64,000 bases of DNA, taken from assembly GCA_000151295.1 (NCBI GenBank), contig GG745353.1:750805-814804 (forward strand), read 5' to 3'. Origin of the DNA: Allomyces macrogynus ATCC 38327 (taxonomy: Eukaryota > Blastocladiomycota > Blastocladiomycetes > Blastocladiales > Blastocladiaceae). The position numbers and the translations under genes were made by a program. This document shows, in pieces, positions 1 to 12,478 of the stretch (the first letter of the stretch is position 1; every line of letters starts with the position of its first letter). The notes under the pieces are model-generated. The model did no database searches and had not been told where the DNA came from. It worked only from the letters and a program-made list of their open reading frames with translations.

Positions 1-293
1 CACCCCTGCACCTCTCCCCCCGCAAACGGTTCCTCGTGCTATACTTGCACTCGCGTTTGTGCTCGTCAGCTCGTTAAGCAGCACGCCGTCGATTTGGACC
101 CAACTTCCACACGCACCAACCGGTCCGTCATCAGCCCTTTAAACCTCTGGCCGATACCATGAACCGAAGTCGCGCAATAAAGGGCCCGGCGCCGTGGTAA
201 ATGAAATTGCAAGCTTACCTGCCTTCCGTTCGCGGCGTTTGGCGCGCGGGCTTCTGTTGCATACCAGAAATCCTCCTCCGTCGCTCGATCGCC

Positions 294-953
294 ATGCCCG
301 CTGCTGCACCGAGTTCGTCCGGCACGACCACGACGTTTATCCGCGTCGAGCCCAAGGTCTACTTTGCAAATGAGCGGTGAGTCGCGGCCCTCGCTATCCC
401 GCTGGAATCGCGCCTGGCTGACCCACCATCGATCCGCTCTGTAGCACGTTCCTGAGGTACGTCTCGCCCGCGTGTCGTCCTCCTCCGCTCCTCGCCGTTC
501 TCCACTGGGCTGACGCGGAATCCTCTTCGGCCCCTCCCAGCTGGCTCAACTTTTCCGTGACGCTCGGCGCGCTGGCCGTGGGCCTGCTCAATTTCGGTTC
601 CGACGCCGTGGGCCGCGTGTCGGGCGTGCTCTTCACGGTGATTGCCATGGTCATCATGCTCTACGCGCTCTACCTGTACTTGTGGCGCGCACATATGATT
701 CGCAAGCGCGATGCCGGGCCGTACGATACGCGTACGTTGTGGATCTCCGCTGACGGACAGTGGACCGCGGAAAGGAAAACTGACGCGTTCTCCTGCTCGA
801 CTCGTCTGGATCATATTAGGCCTTGCCCCCGTCTTCATTGTGATCGCTCTCTTTGCTGCCGTCTGCGTCAATTTCGGGCTTCGGTTGACCGCGGGTGTCG
901 GTGGGGCGCCCAACGACCCGAATGCTGGTGCGCCCGCACCAAGCCATCCGTAA
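294..953 (+). CDS. VTC1: Vacuolar transporter chaperone subunit VTC1 (4 exons)
   Basis: Exons 294-376, 445-456, 541-731 and 775-953 give 154 residues; the phases close exactly. The protein is the small membrane subunit of the VTC complex, which makes polyphosphate from ATP and moves it into the vacuole. Seen: the family signature [20 protein letters not shown] assembled across the first three exons, and three hydrophobic segments (about residues 35-55, 60-80 and 110-130) with the basic RAHMIRKR loop between the second and third. This matches the DUF202 membrane domain and the length of yeast Vtc1 (about 130 residues). The start is the first ATG in frame. Exon 2 has only 12 bases, and intron 3 (732-774) is 43 bases with a CTGAC branch-like site, so these two junctions are the least certain. 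The gene is tail-to-tail with SEC31. Family assignment is secure. Confidence 0.88.
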
Positions 954-1556
954 CGACGCGGCCGATTCACGATTGTGCTTCTCCGCGTGCTCGCTGCCCG
1001 GCATGTCGCGTTCGGCTGGCGATGCGTGAGGCTCTCCACTCGCTGTGTTGATCATGGTGTGGGTCCATTGCAGGCGTTCCCGTTTCGATTTTTATTTGAT
1101 GCCCGTAGTTTTGCTTTTGCTCCACCTTGCTGGTGACGGAGGAACGGTGCGCGACCAACCGTGGCGAGGAGGGAAACGAACAGCGAGAGGGAGAGGCGAC
1201 TCACAGAATATCAGAATGCGCACGTCAATTGACAACTGAGCTGCCAGTCTCGAAGGATCGGGGAAAGACACAAAGGATGTACTTTTCCAAATGCATCTGA
1301 TTCTCTTCTCACGAACTCATCACTCTCCACCCTCTCCCCTCAACATCGAGAATAATCATTCCTGTTTATCCTTCCTTCCTTCACTTAAGATGACATCGCC
1401 TCCTCCCTCCTCCACGTCGGTCACGACAGAACCAAATCGAAAAACATCAAACGAAAAAAATAAACGTCGCAAGCGAACCCGCGCAGACCCCCCTCCCGTC
1501 GCATCCCAAATCACTCTTCGCCCAAAAACATCCTATCCTCCTCCTCCTCCTCCTCC
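954..1556. other. Intergenic, tail-to-tail VTC1 / SEC31
   Basis: About 600 bases between two stop codons. It is pyrimidine-rich and AT-richer than its neighbours towards 1290-1560, with a short CCT/TCC run near 1535-1556 just before the SEC31 stop on the opposite strand. It presumably holds both 3' untranslated regions. I see no gene. Confidence 0.6.
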
Positions 1557-4500
1557 TCAGGGCATCTTGGCCACCAAATCCACCAACCGCTTCAACCCAA
1601 TCATCCACGCATCAAACTGGCTCACACTCAACTCCTGATGCACGCGCACCGCCGTCGCCCAATCGCGCTGCTCCACGGCGCGCGCATACGTATGCAGTGC
1701 GGCCACCACCCCATCCGCCAACGTGCCCGCATTCAGCGCATCAAACAACTGGTTCATCCGGCGATCCACGTCCTCGACCAACCGCCGCTGCGCGGGGGCC
1801 GAACCGGCTTTCGCGCGCTGCAGTGCATTATTGAGCACTGTGAAGACCGGCATGTTCTCGGCAGTGATTCGCGACCGGTCGCCTGCGGGCGGCGCCGCTG
1901 CCGCCGCGGCGGCAGCTGGGGGAGCGGCCGACGGTGGGCGCGGAGCAGGCGCTGCAGACGGCGGATGCGGCATGCCACCCATGGGCGGCGGAACCCCCGC
2001 GTACCCCTGCTGCGGTTGCTCCCTGCATGTGTGCGTCGACGGCGGGCTCGCGACGTTCCCACGGCCGGCGGCGGCGGCGGCCAGCAAGTGGTGCACGGGC
2101 GACGCTGCTTTGAGGCGGGACCGACATCCAACCCTGTTGGGGCGCGAACGCGGCATGCGGCGGAGCGGCGGTCGCCGGCGGGGGCGGCGGGAGCGGCATT
2201 GTCTGCACGGACGCGTGCGTGGGCGTCTGCGGCGCGCCGTACGGCCCCTGCGCCGCATTGGCGTACGGGTTGTAGGCGCCACCGTTCGCATTCGGGAACG
2301 GCGCGGGCACGGGCGCCGGCGGCGGCGCGAGCGGCTTGGTCGCGGGCGTCAGTGTACGCGCGGCGGCGGGGGGCGCGTCGTTCCACCCGGAATGCGGCGC
2401 CGGCGGGGTCGCGTTGCGCGGCGGCGGCGGGATCGGCGCGTTCGGCAGGGCACCGGCCATCGCGCCCATGTTAGCGTACGGGTTGGGTGTCGGGACCGTG
2501 GCGGCGGTCGGCGGCGGGACCATGAACCCGGCGCCGCCAACGGGCGTGGGTGGGGCGGGAGGGGCTGCCGTGGCGTACGGGTTGTAGGGTTGCGGCGGAA
2601 CGACGCCGTAGGGCCCTGGCTGTGCGACGGGGACCGGGGGCGCGTAGGGGTTGACGGGCGGCTGTTGCGCAGCCGGAGCGGGAGGCGCATAGGGGTTGTA
2701 CCCGTTGCCGTAGTAGCTCGTTTGCGGAGCACCCGGGTAGGCCTGCTGCTGCTGTTGCGGTGCCGCGACGGGCTGCTGCTGCTGCTGGACGGGCTCCGGG
2801 ACTGGCTCGAGCGCGGGTGCGAGGAGCGGGCCGTTCACGTCAACGACCTCGTAGGGCAGCGCCGGGGCGTCGGCCACTTGCGACGCGCGCGGGAGCGCGC
2901 CGTGCACGCGGTGCTTGAGCAGCTGAATCGCCGTGCAGGTACGCTCCGGGACTCCCTCGGCCGCGGGCGACGCTGGCAGCTGCGTGAGGTACTTCCAGGC
3001 GACGGGCAGGTCGCCGGCGAGCGCAACGACATTGGCGTACTCGGCAAACACGGAGAGCAGGGCCTTGGGCAGCTGCGACACGCCAACGGCGGCCATGACG
3101 AGCGACGTCTGCTCAATCACATGGTGTAGCAACTGCGCGCGCTCGTCGCACTTGGGCCCCCACGTCGCGGCCGCCTGCAAAACGGGCGACGAGACCGTGT
3201 CATCGGCCATGTGCTGTGACCAAATCTGCACGAGCTGCTCGAGCCGACCACTCAAGAGGAAACTGATCACGGCGCCGAGTTCCTCGCCGCGCTGCAGGAG
3301 CTGGTCGCCGAGCTTGCCGGCCAGGTCAATCAGCTCGTCACCCTTGCAGTAGGTGAGCACGACAATCAGAATCTGCCGCCAATCAAATTGCGTCACGAGC
3401 AGGTTGTTCCACCGGCCAGCCACGACCGTGGCGATCAGCGCGTGCAGAGCCGCCGGGTGCCGCGCCAAGTAGGCGTCGCGCGTCTTGACAAACAGGTCGT
3501 GCCCGCCGCACGCCGCCAGGATCAGCGCCTCGGAGAACCGGTGCTGCGCGAGCGCCGCGTGCACGGCCTCGGTGTAGTCGCCGTGCAGGACCGCTTGGAT
3601 CAGCGTGCCGTCGTCGGCATCGGTCGCGTCGGCCGGGATCGCGAGCGCCGTCGGCGCTGCGGTCTTGGCCTCTTCCGTTACCGCTGGCGCCTCGGCAGGC
3701 TTCTTGTCCTCGCCCTCAGCACTTTCACCACCCTCGACGGGGGCCGTGACACCATCGATGCCGTCAAACGCAGCAGCCAGCGCCGCCGCCGAGTCCGCAG
3801 CAGCAGCTGCAGCAGCCGCATCCGCCGCCGCGGCCGCAGCCGCCGCGTCCTCTGGGCTCGTGTACGGCGGAACCAGCGCGACCTGGTGCGCGCGCAGCTC
3901 CTCATCGAGCAAGCGCACGAGCGTGGTGCGTCCCTGCTCGGACTCGAACAAACTCTGAATGACCGTCCAGGTCAGCTTGCGTTTCGGGTTGGCCTCTTCC
4001 TCGACGCGCGTCTGCGCGAGCTTGGCCTGCGTGTTGCCCGCGAGCGCCTGCTGCAATTCCGTCGCCTGCGCGGCAAACTTACCCGTGATCTGCTTGACGA
4101 CCACCTGCGACTGGTTCTTGGCCGTGACGTGCACGAGCCGCCCGCCAAACCCAAACGCGACCGAGCAGGGGCGCCGCATCCACTTGGGCGGCTGCTTGAG
4201 CGCGATCGTCGACGCGACGCTCGTCGCTGCGGGCGTGATGGCCGCAAACGGGTCATTGGCGACGGTCGTGGGCGATGCCGGCGGCGCCGGTTCCGAGGGC
4301 AGCAGCGACTGGACCGTCACGGACCCGTCAAACGACGCGACCGAGAGCAGGTCCGGGTTGCGCGCACACCACTGCACGTCAAAGCACCAGTTGTTGGCGT
4401 GCGGCAGCTCGCCAATGATCTCGCCCTGCGCCGGGTTCCAGCAGAGCGTGCGGTTGTCCTTACCGCACGATAGCAGCAGGTCCGAGTCTTTTGGACACCA

Positions 4501-5596
4501 GGCGACCGAGAGAATTCCCTTGGTGTGGCCCTGCATCGTGCGCAGCGGCGCCGTCGCGTTGCGCAGATCCCACATGAGAATGACGGGGTTGGCGTCGTCT
4601 TCAAGCGCCGTGACGAATTGCGTCGGCTAGCAGCAGCAGCGGCAGCAAGTCGAGCCGTCACGTCAGCAAATTTGTTCGCGACAGCCACCTCCACTTCCAC
4701 GAGCATGCAAAAGCGCAAGTGAATACGAACCACATCGGGATGCCACGCGACAACCACCCCTTGGCGGCGCCCTCCTGCCGCGGCATTCGACCCAGCGGCA
4801 TTCCACATCCCACCGGGCGCCGACGTAGGCGCGGCGAGCGAAAACACTTCGCGGCGGTTCTTCAAGTCCCACACGACCGTAATCCCATTCGACGACGACG
4901 TCGCCAAGATATGCGGCACTGACCGGTTCCAGGCCAAGCAATTGACTTCCGACCCGGCGAGCCGCGGCGACTTGGTGGGTCCCGGCGAATACGGCGTCGC
5001 CGGGTTATTCATGTCCCAAATCAGAATCTCGCCTTCGCCCGCGCCGGTACCGAGCAGGTTGGGCTGGATCGCGTTAAAGTCGAGTCCGCGGACGGCGGCC
5101 GTGTGCGAGGTCGACCGGAAGAGCACCGGGTCCGGGCGCGTCGCGTCGACATCGTCGGCGCTGCCGTCGGGGCCGTGCAGCAGTGCATGCGGGTTGTAGA
5201 GCGCGAGTTCGCCGTTTTCAAGGCCGGCGGCGAGAATGCCGTTGGGTGCCGCGTCGGTGCAGAAGTTGGTCCAGGCGAGACGGTTGAATCTGGGAATACG
5301 ATTGGGCAGCCACCAACGAGTGATCAGCACTTTGGCCGCGGATCGTGCGTGCCGCTGTTTCAACACTTGGCGATCAAAACGCACCGCGCACTCGACGGGA
5401 CGGACGCGACGGGCCGCAGCTCGTGCGAGTCGTCAAAGGGCACTTCAAACAGCTCGAGCGCAGACTGACTCGAGAAAGACGCGTCAAGCGCCCCGGCGAC
5501 CGATCCGGTGGCAATGTACTGCGGGAACGACGACAGGTGCGGGAACGCAGGCGACCACGTCAAGGTCGCGGTGCGCGACAGCGTCTTGCGCGTCAT
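1557..5596 (-). CDS. SEC31: COPII outer-coat protein SEC31
   Basis: Minus-strand exons 5385-5596, 4731-5289, 2063-4626 and 1557-2022 give 1,266 residues, close to yeast Sec31. Sec31 pairs with Sec13 to form the outer cage of COPII vesicles leaving the ER. Seen: N-terminal WD40 propeller (about residues 1-330, with repeat endings such as VVWDLKNR and LMWDLRNA), an alpha-solenoid middle (about 400-750), a long Pro/Gln/Ala-rich linker with NPYA repeats that normally recruits Sec23, and a conserved C-terminal helical domain ending at 1557. Introns 1 and 2 are clear (donors GTGCGT and GTTCGT). The third junction is weak: the frame changes between about 2020 and 2065. A 40-base intron (2023-2062) restores the frame exactly, but a sequencing indel in the GCC run is an equally good explanation. 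The gene identity does not depend on this. Confidence 0.9.
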
Positions 5597-6235
5597 GGTG
5601 GAGATGCGGATCCGGTCGAGGGCAGCTTAGATGAAGGAGTTGTATGGGGGGAGCAGAGGCGCGTTGCGCTCCCACAGCGGGCTTGATGGGGACGCGTGCA
5701 GTCGCTGCGATCGCGGCTCTTGGTGCGCGCAGGGAGCGGTGGGGCGGGTGCACGCGCGAATGCAGCAGGTCGGATCGTGCGGTGCGGTACTGGTCCGTTG
5801 CCGCCGTGGTCGTCGTGTGTGGTGAGGGCGACTTGCCGGTGGCCGTGGAGGTGGTTGAAGATCACGGCGAGTGGCGAGCTTGGGCGACTTGGGCGACTGT
5901 GCCCAAAGCAAAAACGCTCCGACAGCCCGACAGCCCGACGTGTCGTTAACTGCCACGTCTCTCGACTTGGCACGTGCGACAGCGCCACTGGGGCCAAGGA
6001 AGCGTCCGGCGCGTCTTCTCACGCTCCTCAGGCTTGCTTTGGTCGTGTCGTGGCCGGCCGGCGCACCGTCCAGAATGAAATGAAGAATGCAATGGCTTTA
6101 TCAAGGCCGCGCCAGAAATGAAACGAAACCGCAGCATCTCTGCACCGCTACCAACACTCTCCACCCGCGCGCGCCCGGCGCACGCAGGCCCAGCCACCTC
6201 CAACAACAACACAAACCCAACACCACTTATAACAC
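5597..6235. other. Intergenic, SEC31 promoter and ACL 3' flank
   Basis: About 640 bases between the SEC31 start and the ATP-citrate lyase stop, both on the minus strand. It should contain the SEC31 promoter and the ACL terminator. I see no TATA box, gene or RNA. Confidence 0.5.
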
Positions 6236-9200
6236 TTAGCTTGTACCCGCCGCCGACGCGAGAATGCGCGCCGACTCGTCCTGCCCGACGAGGTACGAGA
6301 TATCGTCCCACGGGTGGCGGTAGAGCCCCTGCTTGAGCCGCTTCTGGTCCAAGAAATGGCCAATGAACCCAATCGACCGGCCCAGCACAAACAGACCGTT
6401 GAGCGTGCCAATCTTGAGCACCTCGTCGGCCTCGTCGCGCGTAAATGCGCCCGAGTACCGCAACAGGTCGACAAACAACACGCCAATCGCGCCGTCGACG
6501 TTCAGAATCAGGTTATCCTTCTTGGAGGTCGTAATCGCTTCGACGGCCAGCGCATAGTCAAGAATCGGCGTCGCCGGGAAACTCTTCTTGGCGTACTCCT
6601 TGATAATCTCGACGCGCAGGTCCGGGTTCGTGCGCGACTTGATCTTGTGGCCGATACCGAGAATCAGCTTGTTTTGCTTGCGCATCGAGTCCACAAACGC
6701 GCGTGGCGTCAGCGACCGGTCGTAGGCTGACGAGAATTGATCGGCGGCACCGTCGAGCGCACCACCGAACCGCTCGCCAATCGTCAACAGACCGGCACAG
6801 ATCGACGAGACCAAGTCTTTCCCCGCACGCGCCGTCACGATCGTGTTGTGCGCGCCCGAGACGGCCGGGCCGTGATCGGCCGTGAGCATCAGTACCATTT
6901 CGATAAACTTGCACGCGTAGTCGGGCAGCCGGCGCTTGAACCACAGCAGCGAGACGACACCGCCAATCCCAATATTCTGCTTGAACACGTCCGAGATGGG
7001 CATGCCCGCGTACAACAGCTCCTGGCCACGGTCGTCGCAAATCGTCGAGACAAACGCCGCGGGTTTCCGAATCAGGCCCAATTCCTGCGCCCACGAGTAG
7101 TCAAGCGGGATCTTGGGCACTTCCGGCTCCGGCTGCGGAACGATCGTGCCCTTGTTGACGAGCTCCGTGTAAACGCGGTGCAGGACCGCTGGCATGGCCT
7201 CGAACGTGTCGGGCACGTAGACACCCGCCTCCTTGAGCGCGCGGTTCTTGGCGACGGCCGTCTCCGAGTCCGAGTTGGCCAAGGCACCGGCATGCCCAAA
7301 CTGCACCTCGGTCGTGAACATGGACGCGCAGGTACCAATGCACCAGGCGACGACGGGCTTGGTGATCTCGCCCGACTTGACGGCCTTGGCAATCTCGTAC
7401 TCTTCCACGCCACCCACTTCGCCGAGCAAGACCATGATAGCGACTTTCGGGTCGTGCTGGAACCGGCGCAGATGGTCGATGAACGTCGACCCCGGGTACC
7501 GGTCGCCACCAATCGCGACGCCCTCGTAGACGCCGTTGGTCGTGCGCGAAATAATGTTGTTGAGCTCGTTCGACATGCCGCCCGACTTGGACACGTAGGC
7601 CACCGATCCGGGGCGGTAGAGCTTGCTTGCGACGATGTTGTCCATCATCCCGCCCGTGTTCCCAATCTTGAAGCAGCCCGGCTTGATCCCACCGACCGTG
7701 GCTGGCCCAATAATCAGGACCCCCTTTTCCGCAGCCGCATGCAGCAACTGCCGCGCGCGGCGCTCCGGCACGCCCTCGGCAATAATCGCAATCGTCTTGA
7801 TCTGCGGGCACTTGAGCAATTCGAGCGTCGAGTCATAGACCGACCGGCACGACGCAAAGTTGACCACCGTGTCCACCTCCGGGTGCTCCTTGACCGCCGC
7901 GGCCACCGACTGGAAGACCGGCACGAGCGTCTCCTGGGTACCCCAGTAGAATTTCTGGACATGCGACCCGCCAAACGGATAGATCATGGCGGCCACCGAG
8001 GGCACGGCACGCTGGCACATGAAGTCAAAGTCGAGCATGCCCTGCACGGCGCGCGGCTGCATCCCATAGACAAATGCGCGCGTGCGGTTCGTGAACGGCG
8101 CGTCTCGCGTCGCCGCGGGGGCGGTTGCGTGCGCGTCCGGGAAGTGCGCGGTGCCCTTGGGTCCACGCGCGACCTCAACGGGCTTGGCGGCCGCGCCGGG
8201 GGGCTTGGCGGCCTCGACGGTCGGCGACGACGCCGCGGTCTTAGGCGCGGCGCCGAGCGGGTCGTACGACGCGCGCGACGCGCCTTGAAGTTCCGGGGCG
8301 CCGTCGAGCGACGGCATCTTGCCCGTCAGCGCGAGCGGGACAATCGCGGTAATGTGCGTCTCGGGCCCAAACACGTGCATTTCAATCCCGAGCGTCGCGG
8401 CCAGCTGGCGAATCAGTTTGAGCCCCTCTTGCCAGTTCGGGCCGGCACGGCGCACAAACACGCGCACCTGGTGCGCCTGCAGCAACTTCTGGAACTCGCC
8501 GAGCGCGCGGGCAATGCCCTTGAACGTGGACGCGACATTGGTGAAGTTGGCAATCCCGCCGCCGACAATTAGGACCTTTCCATCCTTGCGCGGCGCGCCG
8601 CGCGTCATCAAGTCAAGGACCGTGCGCGCGTACTCGTATGTCTGCGTCTCCGTCGGCGCACCCGAGTACTCGCCGTAGTTGGCGAGCTCGTGCGCATAAC
8701 CGAGCGCGGCAATCGCGTCCGAGTAGACGACCGACGCGCCACCACCGGCGACCATGGTCCAGATCTTGCCGTGCGGGTTGAGCACGGTTAGCTTGAGCGA
8801 GGCGCCCGTCTTGGCGTCGAGTTCGGCAATGTAGGCTTCTTCCTTGGTCATTTCACGGCCAAACGGCGCCGGGAACTCGATGGGCGGACCGGTCAAGTCA
8901 TCGACGGTCGTGGGGGAGCCAGGCGTGGCATTCGCGGCGCGGCGCACGAGTTCGGGCGCCTGGCCGAGCGCCTTGGACCACTTGGTCCCGCACTCGAATT
9001 CGGCCGTCTGGTCGAGCTTGGCGGCCAGGTCGAGGTAATGAATTTCGACGGTCTCGCCCTTGCGGATAACGACGAGCGGGTTGATTTCGAGGTAGGTGAA
9101 CTGGCAGTCGGCGTAGACGGCGTAGAGCCGCGCAATGAATTCGGCGAGCACGGCCTTGGTGTGGTTGTCGGCGACATCGGCGAGGAGCTCGGTGCGCACG

Positions 9201-9998
9201 GCCACGTCCGGGTAGGCGGCGAGCACGGGGACCAGAATACGGCGCGCGTGCGCATCCACGTCGCCAATGTCGACGCCGCCCTTGGTCGAGTAGTAGATCA
9301 GATCGCCCTGCCGCGTCGCCTGGATGCACACGTAGTGTTCCTCGGGGCCCTGGTGCGGGACGAACCGCTCGATCAGGAAGTGCGTCAGGACGCCCGACGT
9401 GTGCTCGACCTACATCGATTCAACAAGCGGAGAATTCACGGTCAGCAATCAGGTCATGGTCGTGCCAATGCGATCACTTTCGGCACGGCAGCGACGGGAA
9501 CGGGACGTCGGGTCGGATCGTCTTCGCTCGCCGCTCTCCATCACATCTCGTCGCGGTCACGTTTCTCTGACCACACCGACCACGCCGACGCGCTCCCACA
9601 AAAAAAAAAAAAGGAGAAACCCATCGCAAACGTACCTGACACGGCTTCCCCGCGCGTTCAATCACCCACTTGCGCGCGTTTTCCCAGTCGAGGTTCAACC
9701 CGAGCAAACCCGCCTTGCCGCGGCGCTTGATCAGCATATCGGGCTTGACCACGAGCTTCTCGGTCTTGACCCACGGGTGCACCGCGGCGGCACGGTCGAG
9801 CGCTTGCGAGACGACGGCAACGCGCTCCGACTCGGACGTGTAGGCTGCCGGCACGCTCACGGTCGCGAGCAGCGGGTGGCCCAACGCGGCCGGATCGAAT
9901 TTCGAGGCCACGACGGCACCCGCAGGGAGCGGCGCGCGGGACAGGTGGTAGGCGAGGACATGCTTGCCGTGGAATTCGCGAATGGCCTTGGCGGACAT
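6236..9998 (-). CDS. ACLY: ATP-citrate lyase, single-chain form
   Basis: Minus-strand exons 9636-9998 and 6236-9409 give 1,178 residues. The enzyme cleaves cytosolic citrate with CoA and ATP into acetyl-CoA and oxaloacetate, feeding lipid synthesis and protein acetylation. Seen in order: an ATP-grasp half carrying [14 protein letters not shown], the succinyl-CoA-synthetase-like region, a CoA-ligase half with the catalytic phospho-histidine in [10 protein letters not shown] (about residue 827), and a C-terminal citrate-synthase-like domain containing [15 protein letters not shown] linker rich in Ala, Pro and Lys near 8090-8290 makes it somewhat longer than the animal enzyme. Having both halves in one chain is the animal, basidiomycete and early-diverging fungal arrangement; ascomycetes split it into two genes. 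The 226-base intron (9410-9635) is the longest here and holds a 13-base A run at 9600-9612. Start at 9998: first ATG, in the context GCCACCATGT. Confidence 0.95.
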
Positions 9999-12478
9999 GG
10001 TGGCGGGAAGCGAGGGCCAAGGAGGAGCGAGAGACGGCGGCGCAATGGGCGGGCGCAGGCTTTATGAAGGAATCGCGGGGGAGAGAACTGTCAGTCGCGT
10101 CCGTCTCCAGAGGAAGTAACTGCAGACGGCGCTACGGGCAAGGAAACGCGTGCGCTTGCAGGACCGGCCAAAAAGGCAGTGTTGCGTCGCATCGTGCTCG
10201 TGGTCGCGCTCGTGCTCGTGCTCGTGCACGGCACGCGTGCGACCACCAACGATCTCGCCAAATTGCACGACGCTCACTCAGCCCAAAGAAGACGCATCGC
10301 GCGCGGCAGGTCACGGCCTCTCTGACCGTGAAAGACGCGCGACGAGTGCGAGCACGACCACGCGCTGTCGCCCATCTGCGAGCTTTTGATCCGGATGCCC
10401 CGCAGCGACGGATCAGAGGAGAACCAGAAGAGAGAAAATCGCGCGCACCTTTTGGTCGGGCGGCACAAGTGATACGGCGCGCCGGCAAAAATGGAAATAT
10501 ACAGAGGTCGACGAGCGGATTCGTGCAGCGAGACGCGGCACAAGCCAAGGAGATCACAGCAGCGGTCCTGCACAGGCAACAGCAGGGACGGGTCCAAAAA
10601 CGAGATCAAAGTCGAGGGCTCGAGACGCGACGAGCTAGAGCCGCAAGAGCAAGGTGAGGGAGGAAGATTCGGAGCAGGCCGGAATGCGCGACGGGGGCTG
10701 GCGCTTTTATACTTGCGGCGGAGCCCGCAGTGGTTGGTGGTCGGTCGTGGCCGCGAAGTGGTGGTGGTCGCGCTCGGGTCGCGTGGGACGACCGGCTCAG
10801 CTTGTCGAGCATGCTTCTTGGATTTTCGGCACGACACGGCCCCCACTCCCCACCATCGGCCGGCCCACGTCGCAGATCCCCGTCGCCCTTCTACGGCCGG
10901 CCAAAATGGTCTTGCGTGCCAAGCGTCTCTGCGCGCGTGGGTGTGCGCGGCAAAGTGGGTTCGAAATCAGTGGCGGCCACCCACGCAAGCACGCGACTTC
11001 GACTCGCCAGCATGATGGAATGATCCCACTTTGTTGGTCGTGGTTGTTTTCACCCACCCAAAAACCACTCATGCTTCCCGCTTGGGGGAAATGCTGCAAG
11101 ACGCGCTCCGCCAACAGAAGGGCGGGGGAAGCGGCAGCGGCGAACGATAACGCTGACAACGCAATCCAAGGGCTGGCAGGCTCCAACACGTCGCCGTTCA
11201 GCGATTCCGCCGCTCAATGTAACGCGCCGCAACGTGCCCAGTCGCGTGGCGGTCGCTGGCCCAGGATCCAAAGGCGATCACCTCCCTGATCTCGTCCCCC
11301 CCAAAGCCTGGCGCGCCGCCGAACGAAGGTCGTCGGCCATCACACGCGCAGCCAACCATGATCCACCGTGGTAGACGCGACCAACGTGTCGAGCTGCTGT
11401 AAGTCTCAGGTCGTCGACGTGCCGCCCGGATCATGTCGGTCGCGCTCACCCATGAATGCACCAACTTGCGCTTCCTCGGGGACGGTTACGCCATGGACAA
11501 GAGTTCTTGGATAATATCTCCGCGACGTCGACGGCGCAATCGATCCCAACACGAACAAAAACAGTGGGGGTTTGTCCGCCAGGACGTGGCGGAAAGGAAC
11601 CCAACGAGCCCAAGCATGAAGGCGGCCAATCAAAATTCGGACCTGCTGGTGCATTTTCTCAAGTTTGCGGCGAACAAAGGTTTTGGGTTGCAGACGTCGG
11701 CAAAAAACAACAGCAGCGGAGCGCATTTATTCTTGCACGCGACCAAATAACATTGCCGACGACCTGAATGAAACGCATGCGGGTGCGCGAAGGCAGGCAC
11801 GCGCATGGGTCATATCTTTTTCTCCATGGAGAGCGGACGGATGGTGGGCTGACTCCGCGAGAGACCATGATCAAAGCGGATCAGCATGCATTCGGGACCA
11901 AGGGGTGCAAGTGAGGACCGTGTGGTCATAGGGACAAACAAGCACGAACATGACGAGCTGACCGATCCCCAGCTCGGCTGACTGCGAGCAAGTTTATGCC
12001 ATCGTGCGCCGTCTTGATTCTTTTGGAGACGAAACTCTGTGGCCGGCTCGGTGCCTGCCAGCTTCACCCATTCGCATCGTGGCAGCTTGTTGGGGCATGC
12101 TGAAGAGGGTACGGAACGGGTGGAGGGCGTGGATCACGAGCAAGACGACCGAGCAAGACCGAGCAAGACGCTCTGGCCAGCGACAGTTCCCGGCGCCCAC
12201 TTCAGGAGCTCAGAGACCATGACTTATCAAAACGCTGCGACGCATTTCGATTTCAGTGCGGTTACTGACAGCTTGGCTAGTCGCGCAATCGAGGACAAAA
12301 ACGCGCGGCGACCGCAACCCCCAGTCACAATGGTCAATGATCGTGCCCTGCCGGATGTGCTGTACTTCATTGAGGGTGCTGAATGGGACGCAGTGCCAGC
12401 CAACAAGAACAGATCGCGGTCTCTAGGATATGTACACACCGCCAGCGACGCCTGCTGCAACCCCGATCCACACGTTCG
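9999..12478. other. 2.5 kb region without a recognised gene
   Basis: Upstream of ATP-citrate lyase and downstream of the NCS-1 gene. The first 700 bases on the minus strand are CT-rich and likely carry the ACL leader, perhaps with an intron in the untranslated region. There are three GCTCGT copies at about 10206-10228. The open frames here (up to about 210 codons) look like GC-driven chance frames, with mixed composition and no recognisable motif. From about 11000 onwards base composition is more even. No tRNA, repeat family or transposon signature was found. Confidence 0.5.
10704..10711 (-). promoter_or_regulatory. Candidate TATA box (TATAAAAG), ACL distal promoter
   Basis: The minus strand reads AAGTATAAAAGCGCC here. 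It lies about 700 bases upstream of the ATP-citrate lyase ATG and is followed by a CT-rich stretch, which suggests a long, possibly spliced 5' leader. A weaker TTCATAAAGC sits about 65 bases before the ATG. Which one is used cannot be told from sequence. Confidence 0.35.

Noticed and set aside
6737..8572. 611-codon plus-strand open frame
   Set aside because: It is antisense to ATP-citrate lyase; composition is typical of a shadow frame.
10195..10230. Possible CRISPR-like or satellite array from GCTCGT units
   Set aside because: Only three perfect hexamer copies with no spacers; ordinary GC-rich simple repeat.
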